A stretch of DNA of 64,000 nucleotides from Pseudomonas fulva NBRC 16637 = DSM 17717. GTDB lineage: Bacteria > Pseudomonadota > Gammaproteobacteria > Pseudomonadales > Pseudomonadaceae. The position numbers and the translations under genes are program-made. The notes below the pieces were generated by a model. That model did no database searches, was not told the origin of the DNA, and was given only the letters and a program-made list of their open reading frames with translations. The stretch is taken from assembly GCF_000730565.1 (NCBI RefSeq), contig NZ_BBIQ01000018.1, forward strand, positions 44,935 to 108,934. The letters are read 5' to 3'. Of this stretch, positions 45,206-54,276 are shown piece after piece (the stretch's first letter is position 1; every line of letters starts with the position of its first letter).

Positions 45206-46663
45206 TCACTTGGCGGCTGTACTGGCGTTTGCGCTGGGCTGGCGGTAGAGGTCCAGCAGCACCTGGTCCAGCACCTGCGAGGCGCCCCACGGTTTGGGGT
45301 CGTTGAGGATAGCGGCCACTGCCCAGGTATGGCCGTTGCTGTCACGGCTGAAACCCGCGATTGCCCGTACGGTGTTGAGCGTGCCGGTCTTGATGTGGCC
45401 CTCACCGGTCATGGCGGTGCGCTTGAGCCGTTTGCGCATGGTCCCATCCATACCCACCAGCGGCAGCGAGCTCATGAACTCGGCCGCGTAGGGGCTTTTC
45501 CAGGCCGCTTGCAGCATGGCTGCCATCTCACGCGTGCTCACGCGTTCGGCGCGGGACAGCCCTGAGCCGTTTTCCATCACCAGGTGCGGCGCGGTGATGC
45601 CTTTCTTGGCCAGCCACTGACGCACGACACGCTGCGCGGCACGGGCGTCATCGCCATCGGCATCGGTACGGAACTGGGCACCCAGGCTCAGGAACAACTG
45701 CTGAGCCATGGTGTTGTTGCTGTACTTGTTGATGTCACGGATGATTTCCACTAGGTCCGGCGAGAAAGCGCGCGCCAGCAACCGTGCGCTTTTAGGCACG
45801 TTTTCGATGCGGTCGGTACCTTGGATGGTACCCCCCAGCTCGTTCCAGATGGCACGCACCGCGCCGGCGGCATAGGTCGGATGATCGAGCAGCGAGAGGT
45901 AGGTTTGGGAGTTGCAGCCATCGCCCAACTGACCACTGACGGTCACGGTGATGCCGTCGGGCTGTGGCACGGGGTTGTAGCGTACGTCGCCGGCGCAATT
46001 CTTGCTGTTGACAGCCTTGACCTGGTTGTCGATGCGAATGCTGGCAATCGGCGGCTCCACGGCAACGCTGACCCTGCCGCCGTCGTTACGCGCCACGAAG
46101 CGCAAGGCCTTGAGATTGACCAGCAACGCGTCAGGCTTCACCAGGAACGGCTTGTTCTGATCACCCCCGTCGTCATTGAATTGCGGCAGGTTGGGCTGCA
46201 CGAAATGGCTGCGGTCGAGCACCAGGTCACCTGTGATGGTGCGCACGCCGTTGGCGCGAAGGTCACGCATCAGCAACCACAGCTTTTCCATGTTCAGCTT
46301 CGGATCGCCCCCACCCTTGAGGTAGAGGTTGCCGTTAAGTACACCGTTGCTGAGCGTACCGTCGGTGAAGAACTCGGTTTTCCACTGGTAGGTCGGCCCC
46401 AGCAGCTCCAGGGCGGCATAGGTGGTGACCAGTTTCATCGTCGAGGCAGGGTTGACGGACACGTCGGCGTTGAACACCGTGGCTGTACCGGGGCCATCCA
46501 AGGGCAGCATCACCAATGACAATGCCGTGTCTTGCAGCTTATTGGCCTTGAGTGCCTGTTGCACCTTGGGTGGAAGGTTTGTATTGACCGCAGCTGCCTG
46601 GCTGGTCAGGGCCAAAGGCAGCAACAGGCCGGCGAGTACGATGGGGCGGAGCGTTTTGATCAT
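45206..46663 (-). CDS. dacB: D-Ala-D-Ala carboxypeptidase/endopeptidase (PBP4 family)
   Basis: This is a periplasmic class C low-molecular-weight penicillin-binding protein that trims and cleaves peptidoglycan cross-links. The 485-residue precursor has a signal peptide (MIKTLRPIVLAGLLLPLALTSQAAA) and all three serine-hydrolase motifs: SxxK at S74-K77 ('NPASTMKLV'), SxN in 'KYSNNTMAQQL' (near 306) and KTG in 'GHIKTGTLN' (near 411). The in-frame region upstream to 46966 has no family sequence, so the start is the signal-peptide ATG. In pseudomonads PBP4 loss affects AmpC induction. Confidence 0.95.
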   Translation of the reverse strand: MIKTLRPIVLAGLLLPLALTSQAAAVNTNLPPKVQQALKANKLQDTALSLVMLPLDGPGTATVFNADVSVNPASTMKLVTTYAALELLGPTYQWKTEFFTDGTLSNGVLNGNLYLKGGGDPKLNMEKLWLLMRDLRANGVRTITGDLVLDRSHFVQPNLPQFNDDGGDQNKPFLVKPDALLVNLKALRFVARNDGGRVSVAVEPPIASIRIDNQVKAVNSKNCAGDVRYNPVPQPDGITVTVSGQLGDGCNSQTYLSLLDHPTYAAGAVRAIWNELGGTIQGTDRIENVPKSARLLARAFSPDLVEIIRDINKYSNNTMAQQLFLSLGAQFRTDADGDDARAAQRVVRQWLAKKGITAPHLVMENGSGLSRAERVSTREMAAMLQAAWKSPYAAEFMSSLPLVGMDGTMRKRLKRTAMTGEGHIKTGTLNTVRAIAGFSRDSNGHTWAVAAILNDPKPWGASQVLDQVLLDLYRQPSANASTAAK

Positions 46664-46853
46664 GATAAACAGATACCCTGCAACGAGGAGAAAGGGCATT
46701 GGGGCTATAAATGGATGATGGCCCCAGAACGAATGCACACGCATTATGCCCCAAGCCCCCCGGGGTTGCGCCAGTTCGATGCACATGGGTTTCACATCAG
46801 GCCGCCGCGGCGAGTGTGTGTTAAGCAACGCAGCTTTTGCGCAGACCCGAAAG

Positions 46854-46881
46854 AAAAAAGGCCACCCCTGGGGGTGGCCTT
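46854..46881 (-). terminator. Terminator for yggL (leftward)
   Basis: GGCCACCCC/GGGGTGGCC is a perfect 9-bp stem with a 2-base loop. Six As on the left read as a U-run on the minus strand, 24 bases after the yggL stop. Confidence 0.92.
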
Positions 46882-46904
46882 CTGCGAACGAACCCGACAG
46901 AGCA

Positions 46905-47249
46905 TTACTCTGCCTTGTTGATCGGCTTTTCCGGGTACCAGGCGTCGAGCAGCGGGCTGACTTCAACCTTGGTCAATTCGCTGCGGCCTTTGAGCCAGCT
47001 TTCAACGGCAGCGCGCTGCTCTTCGGTAACCGAGCCACGCTTGACCGAGCACACCAGACCGTAATCGTCACCGCCGACATAGTCGAGGCCGTTGGCATCC
47101 ATGGCTTCGGCAAGGAACGCGTCGAGGAATGCATCGATTGCCTGGTCATCCAGATCCTCTTTGAATTCCAGGTTCAGCTCGAAGCCCAATTCCTGAAACT
47201 CGTCGACACACAGCTTCTTGCGCAGACGACGGGAGCGGTTTGTGGCCAT
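46905..47249 (-). CDS. yggL: YggL-family 50S-associated protein
   Basis: This 114-residue protein of the YggL/DUF469 family starts 'MATNRSRRLRKKLCVDEFQELGFEL' and contains 'LDAFLAEAMDANGLDYVGGDDYGLVC', both strongly conserved. YggL has been reported to bind the 50S subunit and help ribosome assembly. It is a single-gene transcript with its own terminator. Its presence near rlmKL and rmf adds to a ribosome-related neighbourhood. Confidence 0.93.
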   Translation of the reverse strand: MATNRSRRLRKKLCVDEFQELGFELNLEFKEDLDDQAIDAFLDAFLAEAMDANGLDYVGGDDYGLVCSVKRGSVTEEQRAAVESWLKGRSELTKVEVSPLLDAWYPEKPINKAE

Positions 47250-47290
47250 GAAACAATCCTCTTAGGTAATAACGCCGCGCAGTCTATCAG

Positions 47291-50200
47291 TTAACACGCC
47301 CGGTTGCCCGCCTGCGTGCACGTGGTTGTCGACAGGTCCAGCGTCAGCGCTCGGTGCACGCGCCGCATGTGCCGGGCTAGGGCTTGCCGTCGCAGTCGCA
47401 CTTGGGCAGGTGTGAGTTCGTCACAATCGAGGGCGATGCACGCTCGCATCAGCGCTGCCGCCTCTAGCATGCGTGCTGCGCTCAGGACTTTATGCGCATG
47501 AGCGGCGATTGCCTGCTGATCTTTATCAGGCTGCAGCTCCATCAAAAGCGTGAAGTCTGTCTCCAGGCTTTGTAGCAGCGTCTGGAGAAATCGCCTATGG
47601 TCAGCCGGGTCATGCCCGACCACCGCGCTGAGCCCATTAAGGCAATACGGCTTGCACCGGTTCTTTTTCCGACGCTGCATGTTCACTGCTGCAAGGCGTT
47701 GACTCAGGGTGCTGAGGCTGATGGGCTTGAGCAGGCAATCATCCATGCCCGAGCTCAGGCATTTGCGCCGTACCTCGGGTTGTGCGTTGGCGGTATAGCC
47801 CAGGATCGTGCAGCGCCTTCGTCCTGTCCGCTGCTCTTCGGTGCGTACCGCCGTCGCCAACTGGTAGCCGTTCATGTGGGGCATGTTGCAATCGAGCACC
47901 AGCACGTCGAAGTCGCCTGCACGCCAGGCCATCAGGCCTTCGCGACCGTCCGTGGCCGTGGCGTGCTGCAGCCCGAGGTAACCGAGCTGCTGTGCCATCA
48001 GTTGCAGGTTGGCAGGGTGATCATCGATCACCAGTACGTTGAGGTGGGGGTCAGGTGCCTGCAAACGCTCGACTGCCGGTGTCGATCGCACTACAGGATC
48101 AGCTTGTTGCAACGGCATCTTCACCCGGACCTGGGTGCCCAGGCCTTCCAGGCTTTTGATGCTGAGGTCGGCGCCCATCATTTCGCAGAGTGTACGGCAA
48201 ATGGTAAGGCCCAGGCCCGTACCGGCGCGTGCCCCCTGACTGTGCGGGTTCGCCTGAACGAAAGGATTGAACAGCCGTTGTACGTCGTCCGGGTGGATAC
48301 CGATGCCGCTGTCACGCACCTCCATGTCCAGCAGCGAGCTGGCGCTGTCTGTGTCTTGTACAAGCCTGGCGTGGATGCGTACCTGGCCGTGCTCGGTGAA
48401 CTTGATGGCATTGCTCACCAGATTGGACAGCACCTGCTTGAAGCGCAAGGGGTCTAGCAGCACATGGCAACGTGCCGCTGGCTCGATGATGACTTCCAGC
48501 GCCAACCCTTTCTGCCGGGCCTGGCCCTCGAAGATACGCCCCACCGACTCGAGCAATGCAGCCAGATCCACCACCTCGGGGACCAGGGTGAGGTGCCCTG
48601 ACTCTATGCGCACGATGTCCAGTATGTCGCCAATCAAGCCAAGCAGGTCCTTGGCCGAATGGTGAGCCAGCTGAAGGGCGCCGCGATCGACCTGGCCCTG
48701 CTCGGCACGCTTGACGGCGAGTTCGAGCATGCCGATGACTGCGTTCATGGGCGTGCGGATTTCATGGCTGATGGTGGCCAGGAAGGTACTCTTGGCTCGG
48801 TTGGCGTCATCGGCCTGCTGCTTGGCCTGGCGCAACTCGTTGACCAACTGGCGGCGGTCGCTGATGTCGATCCATCCGCCAATGATGCCCTGGACCTCGC
48901 CCAGCGAATCCCGGTAGGGCAGGATCCAGTGGTAGATGGTGATTTCCCGGCCCTTGATGTGCAAGGGCCTGTCCATGATCAAGGGCGACCCGGCCGCCAT
49001 CACCTTGCGATAGTCGTCCTGGATCTGTCGGGTCTGCTCGCGGTCGGCAAACAGGCTGCTCTCCAGTTGCTTGCCCAGGACCTCCTCGGCACTGGCCTGC
49101 ACCGCTTCGAGGTAGCTGTAGTTACAGCTCTGCAGGCAACCCTCTCGATCACGAACGTACATCGGGTGTGGCGTACCGTTGAGCAATGCACGCATGAATG
49201 CCACCTGATCGTTCAGGGCGCGCTCCGCTTGCTGGCGTTGATGGATCTGCAAACGCAGACGGGCGTTCCACAGCAATGCCAGCAACAGCAATACCGCTGC
49301 ACCCAGGGCTACAAGTACCGTCAAGCGGCGAAAGCCCTCGCCCTGGGTATCTTCGAACAGGGTGTAGCCTCGCCAGCGGTTGTTGATCACCCCCAGCTCT
49401 TCAGGTGAAATGCTCGAAAGCGCCTTGTCCAGAATCGAAATGAGGGTTTTGGAAGGTGTGCTGGTGGCCATGGCATAACTGGCAGGCTCACTGCCCACTG
49501 TGGTGCGGATGATCAGGTCAGGATTGCTGGCCAACGCGTGGTTGGCGTCGATCAGCGTTGTGATGACGGCGTCCACTGCTCCGCTGTTGAGCAGGGCCAT
49601 GGAATAGTACGAGCTTTCCGTTTCGATCCAGCCGAATTGCGGGTGATAGCGCGAGAGCATGGTGTCCAGGGCGCTGTAGCGTGTGATTGCGATCCGCTTG
49701 CCGCGCAGTTCGTCCAGCGAAGTGGCTGCCGCGTTGCCCTTGCGATTGACCAGCACATAAGTGCTGTCCAGATACGTCTGGCTGATCTGCAGATCGTTCT
49801 GGTCGATGCTGCCGCTTGCCAAGGCGGCGATGACATCGGCGCGGCCGTCCTTGACCCGTGCGATCATGTCCGCGATGCCACTGGCCCGTTGCACCTCGAA
49901 GCGCAAGCCCGTACGCAGGCTGATCAGCTCAAGCAGGTCGGCGGTGATGCCACGAAAATAACCCGAGTTGTCGAAGTAGGACAATGGCGCTGCCGTACCG
50001 TCGACAACGACACGCATGACCGGATGTCGCTGCAACCACTGCGCTTCGGTACGCGTCAGTCGAAGCTTGCGATCGGTCAGAAGCAGATCGCTGCCTGCGC
50101 TCCAGCGTTTGAATATGCTCGACCGCAGGGCGGAGGACTGACTGTCGAGTGTCGCATTGACCAGCGCGAGCAGCACCGTGTCTTGTTCGCGCAGGGCGAA

Positions 50201-50923
50201 GCCGAAGCCAAACGCTTCATGGTTGCCAAAGCTGGCCATGCGCAGTCTTGGAAGGTGCCCGCGGTTGAGTTGGTAGTGGGTGGAGATCGTATCGCCGATG
50301 AAGACGTCCGCCTGGCCGAACGCCACCGCATTCAGGGCTTCGCTGGATGACCCGAAGGCCAGGACCTTGGCATCGGGATAGACGCTGAGTATCTCTTTCC
50401 TTGGCAGGTAGTGATACAGCATGCCTAGGCGCATGCCTGACAGGCCAGTATCCAGCGCCCGGTGTTCGTCTTCGCGGGTGACCAGCACGGGTTGGTCGAT
50501 AGCGTAGGCATGCGACAGCACCACGCCTTCATAGTTGGCGTCATAGCCGTTGGCACTGCCCAGCAGATCGATGTCGCCTTGTTTAAGCGCTTGCAGCGCC
50601 GTTTGGCGGCTTGAATAGCGCAGCACGCGGACCGGCAGATCAAGCGCCTTGCCCAATAGGCTGGCGTACTCTGCGGTGAGCCCTTGATAGTCTCGCCCGC
50701 CACTGCTGATGTCGAAAGGTGGATAATCCGGAGCAGATGTTCCAATCACCAGTTCGTGACGGGCATTCAACCATTGCTGCTGTTCTGGGGTAATTGCAGG
50801 TATGGCGGGTCGCGCAGTGGAGCGGGCGACCAAGGACAACTGGGACGCGCCTTGCTGCCCGGCGTTAGCCAGGTTGCCCAGCAGCATGGCGACCAGGAGC
50901 AGGAGGGCGATAGAACGTGCCAT
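47291..50923 (-). CDS. BvgS-like hybrid sensor histidine kinase
   Basis: This 1210-residue four-step phosphorelay kinase has a signal peptide, two tandem periplasmic solute-binding (Venus flytrap) domains (about 45-275 and 285-510), and a membrane helix ('LTVLVALGAAVLLLLALLW', near 535). A PAS domain (about 575-695), HisKA with H720 ('ISHEIRTPMN'), HATPase_c, a receiver with D1011 ('VLDCNMPHMNGYQLA') and a C-terminal HPt domain (probable H1142) follow. That is the full BvgS/EvgS layout. The cognate response regulator is encoded 7 bases upstream on the same strand. The signal is unknown; the second HPt histidine context (AHAHKV) is slightly unusual. Confidence 0.94.
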   Translation of the reverse strand: MARSIALLLLVAMLLGNLANAGQQGASQLSLVARSTARPAIPAITPEQQQWLNARHELVIGTSAPDYPPFDISSGGRDYQGLTAEYASLLGKALDLPVRVLRYSSRQTALQALKQGDIDLLGSANGYDANYEGVVLSHAYAIDQPVLVTREDEHRALDTGLSGMRLGMLYHYLPRKEILSVYPDAKVLAFGSSSEALNAVAFGQADVFIGDTISTHYQLNRGHLPRLRMASFGNHEAFGFGFALREQDTVLLALVNATLDSQSSALRSSIFKRWSAGSDLLLTDRKLRLTRTEAQWLQRHPVMRVVVDGTAAPLSYFDNSGYFRGITADLLELISLRTGLRFEVQRASGIADMIARVKDGRADVIAALASGSIDQNDLQISQTYLDSTYVLVNRKGNAAATSLDELRGKRIAITRYSALDTMLSRYHPQFGWIETESSYYSMALLNSGAVDAVITTLIDANHALASNPDLIIRTTVGSEPASYAMATSTPSKTLISILDKALSSISPEELGVINNRWRGYTLFEDTQGEGFRRLTVLVALGAAVLLLLALLWNARLRLQIHQRQQAERALNDQVAFMRALLNGTPHPMYVRDREGCLQSCNYSYLEAVQASAEEVLGKQLESSLFADREQTRQIQDDYRKVMAAGSPLIMDRPLHIKGREITIYHWILPYRDSLGEVQGIIGGWIDISDRRQLVNELRQAKQQADDANRAKSTFLATISHEIRTPMNAVIGMLELAVKRAEQGQVDRGALQLAHHSAKDLLGLIGDILDIVRIESGHLTLVPEVVDLAALLESVGRIFEGQARQKGLALEVIIEPAARCHVLLDPLRFKQVLSNLVSNAIKFTEHGQVRIHARLVQDTDSASSLLDMEVRDSGIGIHPDDVQRLFNPFVQANPHSQGARAGTGLGLTICRTLCEMMGADLSIKSLEGLGTQVRVKMPLQQADPVVRSTPAVERLQAPDPHLNVLVIDDHPANLQLMAQQLGYLGLQHATATDGREGLMAWRAGDFDVLVLDCNMPHMNGYQLATAVRTEEQRTGRRRCTILGYTANAQPEVRRKCLSSGMDDCLLKPISLSTLSQRLAAVNMQRRKKNRCKPYCLNGLSAVVGHDPADHRRFLQTLLQSLETDFTLLMELQPDKDQQAIAAHAHKVLSAARMLEAAALMRACIALDCDELTPAQVRLRRQALARHMRRVHRALTLDLSTTTCTQAGNRAC

Positions 50924-50930
50924 GGAGCCC

Positions 50931-51548
50931 TCAGACCAGTGCGTTGCGCTTGGCCATGTCGATCAGGTCGACCAGCGTGCTGGCTTCGAGTTTGTGCATG
51001 AGGCGTTTCTTGTAAGTGCTGACCGTCTTGCTGCTTAGAAACATGCCCTTTGCAATCTCCTTGTTGGTCCGCCCTTGTGCAAAAAGTTGAAGAACCATCA
51101 GTTCCCGATCATTGACAGTGCTTAGAAGTTGCAAGTCGTTGTCAACAGGTAGATGAGGCTGCATGGCCTGGCTGGGAAAGTAATTGTACCCAGCCAATAC
51201 CGCCTTTACCGCGCTGAGCAGTTCGCTCAGGTCTTCCTGCTTGCAGACATAGCCCGCCGCCCCTGATTGCATGCAGCGCACGGCGAACAGCGCCGGCGAC
51301 TGCGCGGTCAGCACAAGGATTTTCTGTGGCATTGCCAGGGATTGAAACCTTGCCAACACTTCCAGGCCATCGAGCTTGGGGATGCTGATATCCAGGATGA
51401 TCAAGTCTGGGTTGGTTTCGCGGATCATCTGCATGGCGTCCACGCCGTTGTCCGATTCGCCAGCGATTGTGTAATTCTGATTTTCCAGAAGCATGCGCAC
51501 TGCCAGCCGGATCACCGGATGGTCGTCGACGATGAATATGGAGTACAT
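50931..51548 (-). CDS. BvgA/EvgA-like response regulator (LuxR/FixJ type)
   Basis: This 205-residue regulator has a receiver domain ('FIVDDHPVIRLAVRMLL', phosphoacceptor D53 in 'LIILDISIPKLDGLE') and a C-terminal LuxR helix-turn-helix ('NDRELMVLQLFAQGRTNKEIAKGMFLSSKTVSTYKKRLMHKL'). The kinase gene follows after 7 bases, so they form one operon with the regulator first, as in bvgAS. Its promoter must lie in the AT-rich 278-bp interval upstream. Target genes are not obvious nearby. Confidence 0.94.
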   Translation of the reverse strand: MYSIFIVDDHPVIRLAVRMLLENQNYTIAGESDNGVDAMQMIRETNPDLIILDISIPKLDGLEVLARFQSLAMPQKILVLTAQSPALFAVRCMQSGAAGYVCKQEDLSELLSAVKAVLAGYNYFPSQAMQPHLPVDNDLQLLSTVNDRELMVLQLFAQGRTNKEIAKGMFLSSKTVSTYKKRLMHKLEASTLVDLIDMAKRNALV

Positions 51549-51826
51549 GTTTTACTTCCCTGCTATCAATGAGGGTGACAGTTGGCACCTTAACCCAGTT
51601 GAAAGCGGCAAGTAATGCGAGGGCGGCTCAATAACCGTATATAGGAAATGGCCTACAAACTTAACCAAAACTACTTACGTACAATTGCATTAATAGCTAA
51701 AGTCAAACCTTGTTTGTTAACTGATGTTTAGGGTTTCAACTCAGTGTCCAGCGTTGGTTGAATCTGAAGTAAGGTTTTCCCTACTGGACCGTTTGAAGGC
51801 GAAGGTCGGCGACTTTCCAGGCGTGT

Positions 51827-53158
51827 TTAGGCAGGACCGGAACGACCTGTCATCTCCCGTGCCATTTCGGTGGCGTAACTGTCCGTCATCCCGGCTATGA
51901 AATCGATCATGCGCAGGAAGGCCTGATAAAGCGAACCATGGGGGTCGGGGGCATTGTTGCCGAGCAGATCCAACACCCTGCGGCTCTTGAACGAGGGCGT
52001 GCGGCCACCCTGTTGTTCCAATGCGGCGCCACAGAAGGTGTTCAACAGGATCTCCAGCGTGGTGTAGGCACCGATCTCGTGAAGCGTTTTGCGCTTGTCC
52101 TGGAAAATCTTGTTCCGCGCCATCGCCTTGGCGTGCAGTACACAGCGTTTGGCGGGGCCGTGCATGTGCTCGACAAGATCGCCGGTCAACTGGCCGGCAA
52201 GCAGTGCATCTTGCTGTTCCACGAAGGCATGTGCCGCCGCATTGGTCAGATGTTCGATCGCCTTGCCGCGCAGGATCGCCAACTTACGACGCCTTGAGTC
52301 ACCTGGGCCGAGCTGCCTGTAGGTTTCTGGCAGGTCGTTGCCCACCAGATCGAGTAGCAGCGCTTCGACTTCAGCGTACTGTAGAAGCTCCATCTCCAAG
52401 CCATCTTCCAGGTCGATCAGGCCATAGCAGATGTCATCGGCAGCCTCCATCAAATACACCAGGGGATGACGTGCCCAGCGCTGATCATCTACCTGGGGCA
52501 GGCCCAGACGACTCGCAATCTGCTCCAACAGAGGCAATTCGCTTTGGTAACACCCGAACTTGTGCTTTTTGTAGCCCAGGGCATCGGCATGACGAGCGCT
52601 CCAGGGGTACTTGAGATAGGTTCCGAGGGTGGCATAGGTCAAGCGGGTGCCCCCATCGAACTGGTGGTACTCCAGCTGCGTCAGTACCCGAAAGCCTTGG
52701 GCATTGCCTTCGAAATTGAGGAAGTCAGCCCGTTCATCGTCGCGCATGTCGTCCAGCCAACCACGATTGGCGGCCTGCTGAAACCAATGACGGATGGCAT
52801 CTTCGCCGGAGTGTCCGAAGGGGGGATTGCCGATGTCATGGGCAAGGCAGGCTGACTGCACCACCATGCCCAGATCACTCGGTTCACACCAGTCGGGTAG
52901 GCTCGTACGTAGCGTTTCCCCAACGCGCATGCCAAGCGAGCGGCCTACGCAACTCACCTCCAGCGAATGCGTCAGGCGCGTGTGGATATGATCGTTGCTG
53001 GTGACAGGATGAACTTGTGTCTTGCGCCCCAGGCGACGAAAAGCGCCGGAGAAAATGATGCGGTCATGGTCTTTGTGAAAAGGGCTGCGCCCCAATTCTT
53101 CAGCACTGTATAGCGCTTTGCCCAGGCGTTCGCGGGTAAGCAGGGTATGCCAATCCAA
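51827..53158 (-). CDS. dgt: dGTPase-like HD-domain triphosphohydrolase
   Basis: This 443-residue HD-superfamily dNTP triphosphohydrolase is predicted to release triphosphate from dGTP or other dNTPs. The metal motif is present: 'THSLEVSCVGRS' and 'ACLAHDIGNPPFGHSGEDAI' (H...HD), followed by 'FLNFEGNAQGFRVLTQLE' and 'LMEAADDICYGLIDLED'. The start is TTG at 53158, giving the family N terminus MDWHTLLTRERLGK, with a perfect AGGAG 8 bases upstream (53167-53171). The 15 extra in-frame codons above it have no family match. It is transcribed away from the YqjD-like trio's end. Confidence 0.92.
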   Translation of the reverse strand: MDWHTLLTRERLGKALYSAEELGRSPFHKDHDRIIFSGAFRRLGRKTQVHPVTSNDHIHTRLTHSLEVSCVGRSLGMRVGETLRTSLPDWCEPSDLGMVVQSACLAHDIGNPPFGHSGEDAIRHWFQQAANRGWLDDMRDDERADFLNFEGNAQGFRVLTQLEYHQFDGGTRLTYATLGTYLKYPWSARHADALGYKKHKFGCYQSELPLLEQIASRLGLPQVDDQRWARHPLVYLMEAADDICYGLIDLEDGLEMELLQYAEVEALLLDLVGNDLPETYRQLGPGDSRRRKLAILRGKAIEHLTNAAAHAFVEQQDALLAGQLTGDLVEHMHGPAKRCVLHAKAMARNKIFQDKRKTLHEIGAYTTLEILLNTFCGAALEQQGGRTPSFKSRRVLDLLGNNAPDPHGSLYQAFLRMIDFIAGMTDSYATEMAREMTGRSGPA

Positions 53159-53248
53159 GGCGCAGTCTCCTGAAGGGGTAGATCCGAGCATACGCCGTGT
53201 CATGGGTTCCTGTGCGCGATGAACCCCTGACGCGGCGTGAGGTGTGGG

Positions 53249-53581
53249 TTACCGGCGCCGACGGTTGCTCTGCATGAACAGCTTCACCAGGGGAATCAAA
53301 CTGGCACCCAGGCGCACAAGGCGGGGAAGGCCACCACTTCGAACACCCTTGCCAGTCAAAAAGCCCATGGCCACTACCGCCCCTATGCCCCACAGTGGCG
53401 CATGCTTGATGCCGAGCCCGGCATGCAGCGAGCTTCCCATGCCGCGTATGCGCCGTACAGGTTCGAGCAGTTGGCCGGTTTCATGGCGGATTTCCTGGCG
53501 GTGCATTTCCATGCGCAAGCGCAGCAGCGCCTTGCGCAGTTCCCGCGGGTTACGTGTATTGGGCAAGTCAGGCAGGTTCAT
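53249..53581 (-). CDS. Small membrane protein, third gene of YqjD/YqjE-like cluster
   Basis: This 110-residue protein has a basic amphipathic N-terminal half ('RELRKALLRLRMEMHRQEIRHETGQLL') and one or two hydrophobic stretches ('APLWGIGAVVAMGFLTG', 'LVRLGASLIPLVKLFM'), ending NRRRR. I do not recognise a named family. It overlaps the end of the holin-X-like gene by 4 bases and so is co-translated with it. By position it matches YqjK of the enterobacterial yqjDEK operon, without clear sequence similarity visible to me. Confidence 0.75.
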   Translation of the reverse strand: MNLPDLPNTRNPRELRKALLRLRMEMHRQEIRHETGQLLEPVRRIRGMGSSLHAGLGIKHAPLWGIGAVVAMGFLTGKGVRSGGLPRLVRLGASLIPLVKLFMQSNRRRR

Positions 53582-53952
53582 GGCAGAAGGCGCTCCCGAT
53601 CTTTGGCCAGTTCCTCAAGCGTGGAGTGGAAGGGCGAGGACTCGTCGAACACCGCGCTCTTGAGGCGCAGGCCACAATACAGCGCTGCCAGTCCATAAAA
53701 CACGCACAGACCAATGATGCCGGCCAGGCGGTAGGTGTCCCAGAGCAAAACCAGCACCAACCCGGAAAGCGCTGTCAACAGCAGCAGCGCGAAAACCAGT
53801 GCCAGACCTGCGAACAGCAACAGGCGTAGTGTGCGTCCTTTCTGCTCCTGCAGTTCGATGCCGAACAGTTCTATATGGCTGTGTAGCAGCCCCAGAACAG
53901 CTGCACCGAGCCGTTTGCCGGTGGCGCCGGTGCCGATGGCGTCATTGTCCAT
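53578..53952 (-). CDS. Phage-holin-like (holin-X, YqjE-type) membrane protein
   Basis: This 124-residue inner-membrane protein has two strong hydrophobic helices ('LRLLLFAGLALVFALLLLTALSGLVLVLLWD', then 'LAGIIGLCVFYGLAALYCGLRL') and charged ends, as in the Holin-X/YqjE family, which is not phage-derived in practice. It is the middle gene of three overlapping or adjacent minus-strand genes. Its role is probably to anchor or partner the YqjD-like protein; function is unproven. Confidence 0.82.
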   Translation of the reverse strand: MDNDAIGTGATGKRLGAAVLGLLHSHIELFGIELQEQKGRTLRLLLFAGLALVFALLLLTALSGLVLVLLWDTYRLAGIIGLCVFYGLAALYCGLRLKSAVFDESSPFHSTLEELAKDRERLLP

Positions 53953-53961
53953 GAAAACCCC

Positions 53962-54276
53962 TCAACGACGGTTCGCCAGCAGGCCGATCACCAGGCCCAC
54001 GCCGGCTGCGATCCCAATGGCGTGCCAGGGTTTCTCCTGGACATACTGCTCGGCGCTGCCCAGTGCTTCCTGGCTGCGTTCGCGCAACGATTCCTGTGTG
54101 ACTTCCAGCGTTTCGCGTGCCTGCGCCAGGCGCTCGTGCATCTGTTCGCGCAGCGCTTGCGCCTGGTCACCTGCCAAGTTGGCGGTATCGGCCAGCAGCT
54201 TCTCCGTGTCGCGGACCAGTGCCTGGAAGTCAGCCATCAGTACATCTTGTGCATGCTTTGCCGAATTGCTGGCCAT
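53962..54276 (-). CDS. DUF883 (ElaB/YqjD-type) membrane-anchored protein
   Basis: This 104-residue protein has a long amphipathic helix ('LVRDTEKLLADTANLAGDQAQALREQMHERLAQARETLEV') and a C-terminal 'VQEKPWHAIGIAAGVGLVIGLLANRR' helix, diagnostic of the DUF883/YqjD family. In E. coli YqjD binds stationary-phase ribosomes to the inner membrane. It is first of three genes. The start at 54276 gives MASNSAKHAQDV and is preceded by a GGGAGAG site; an in-frame extension to 54432 is unsupported. Confidence 0.9.
   Translation of the reverse strand: MASNSAKHAQDVLMADFQALVRDTEKLLADTANLAGDQAQALREQMHERLAQARETLEVTQESLRERSQEALGSAEQYVQEKPWHAIGIAAGVGLVIGLLANRR

Noticed and set aside
53578..53952. Holin-like gene as sign of a prophage
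   Set aside because: Holin-X/YqjE proteins are chromosomal; no capsid, terminase, integrase or lysis genes are nearby.
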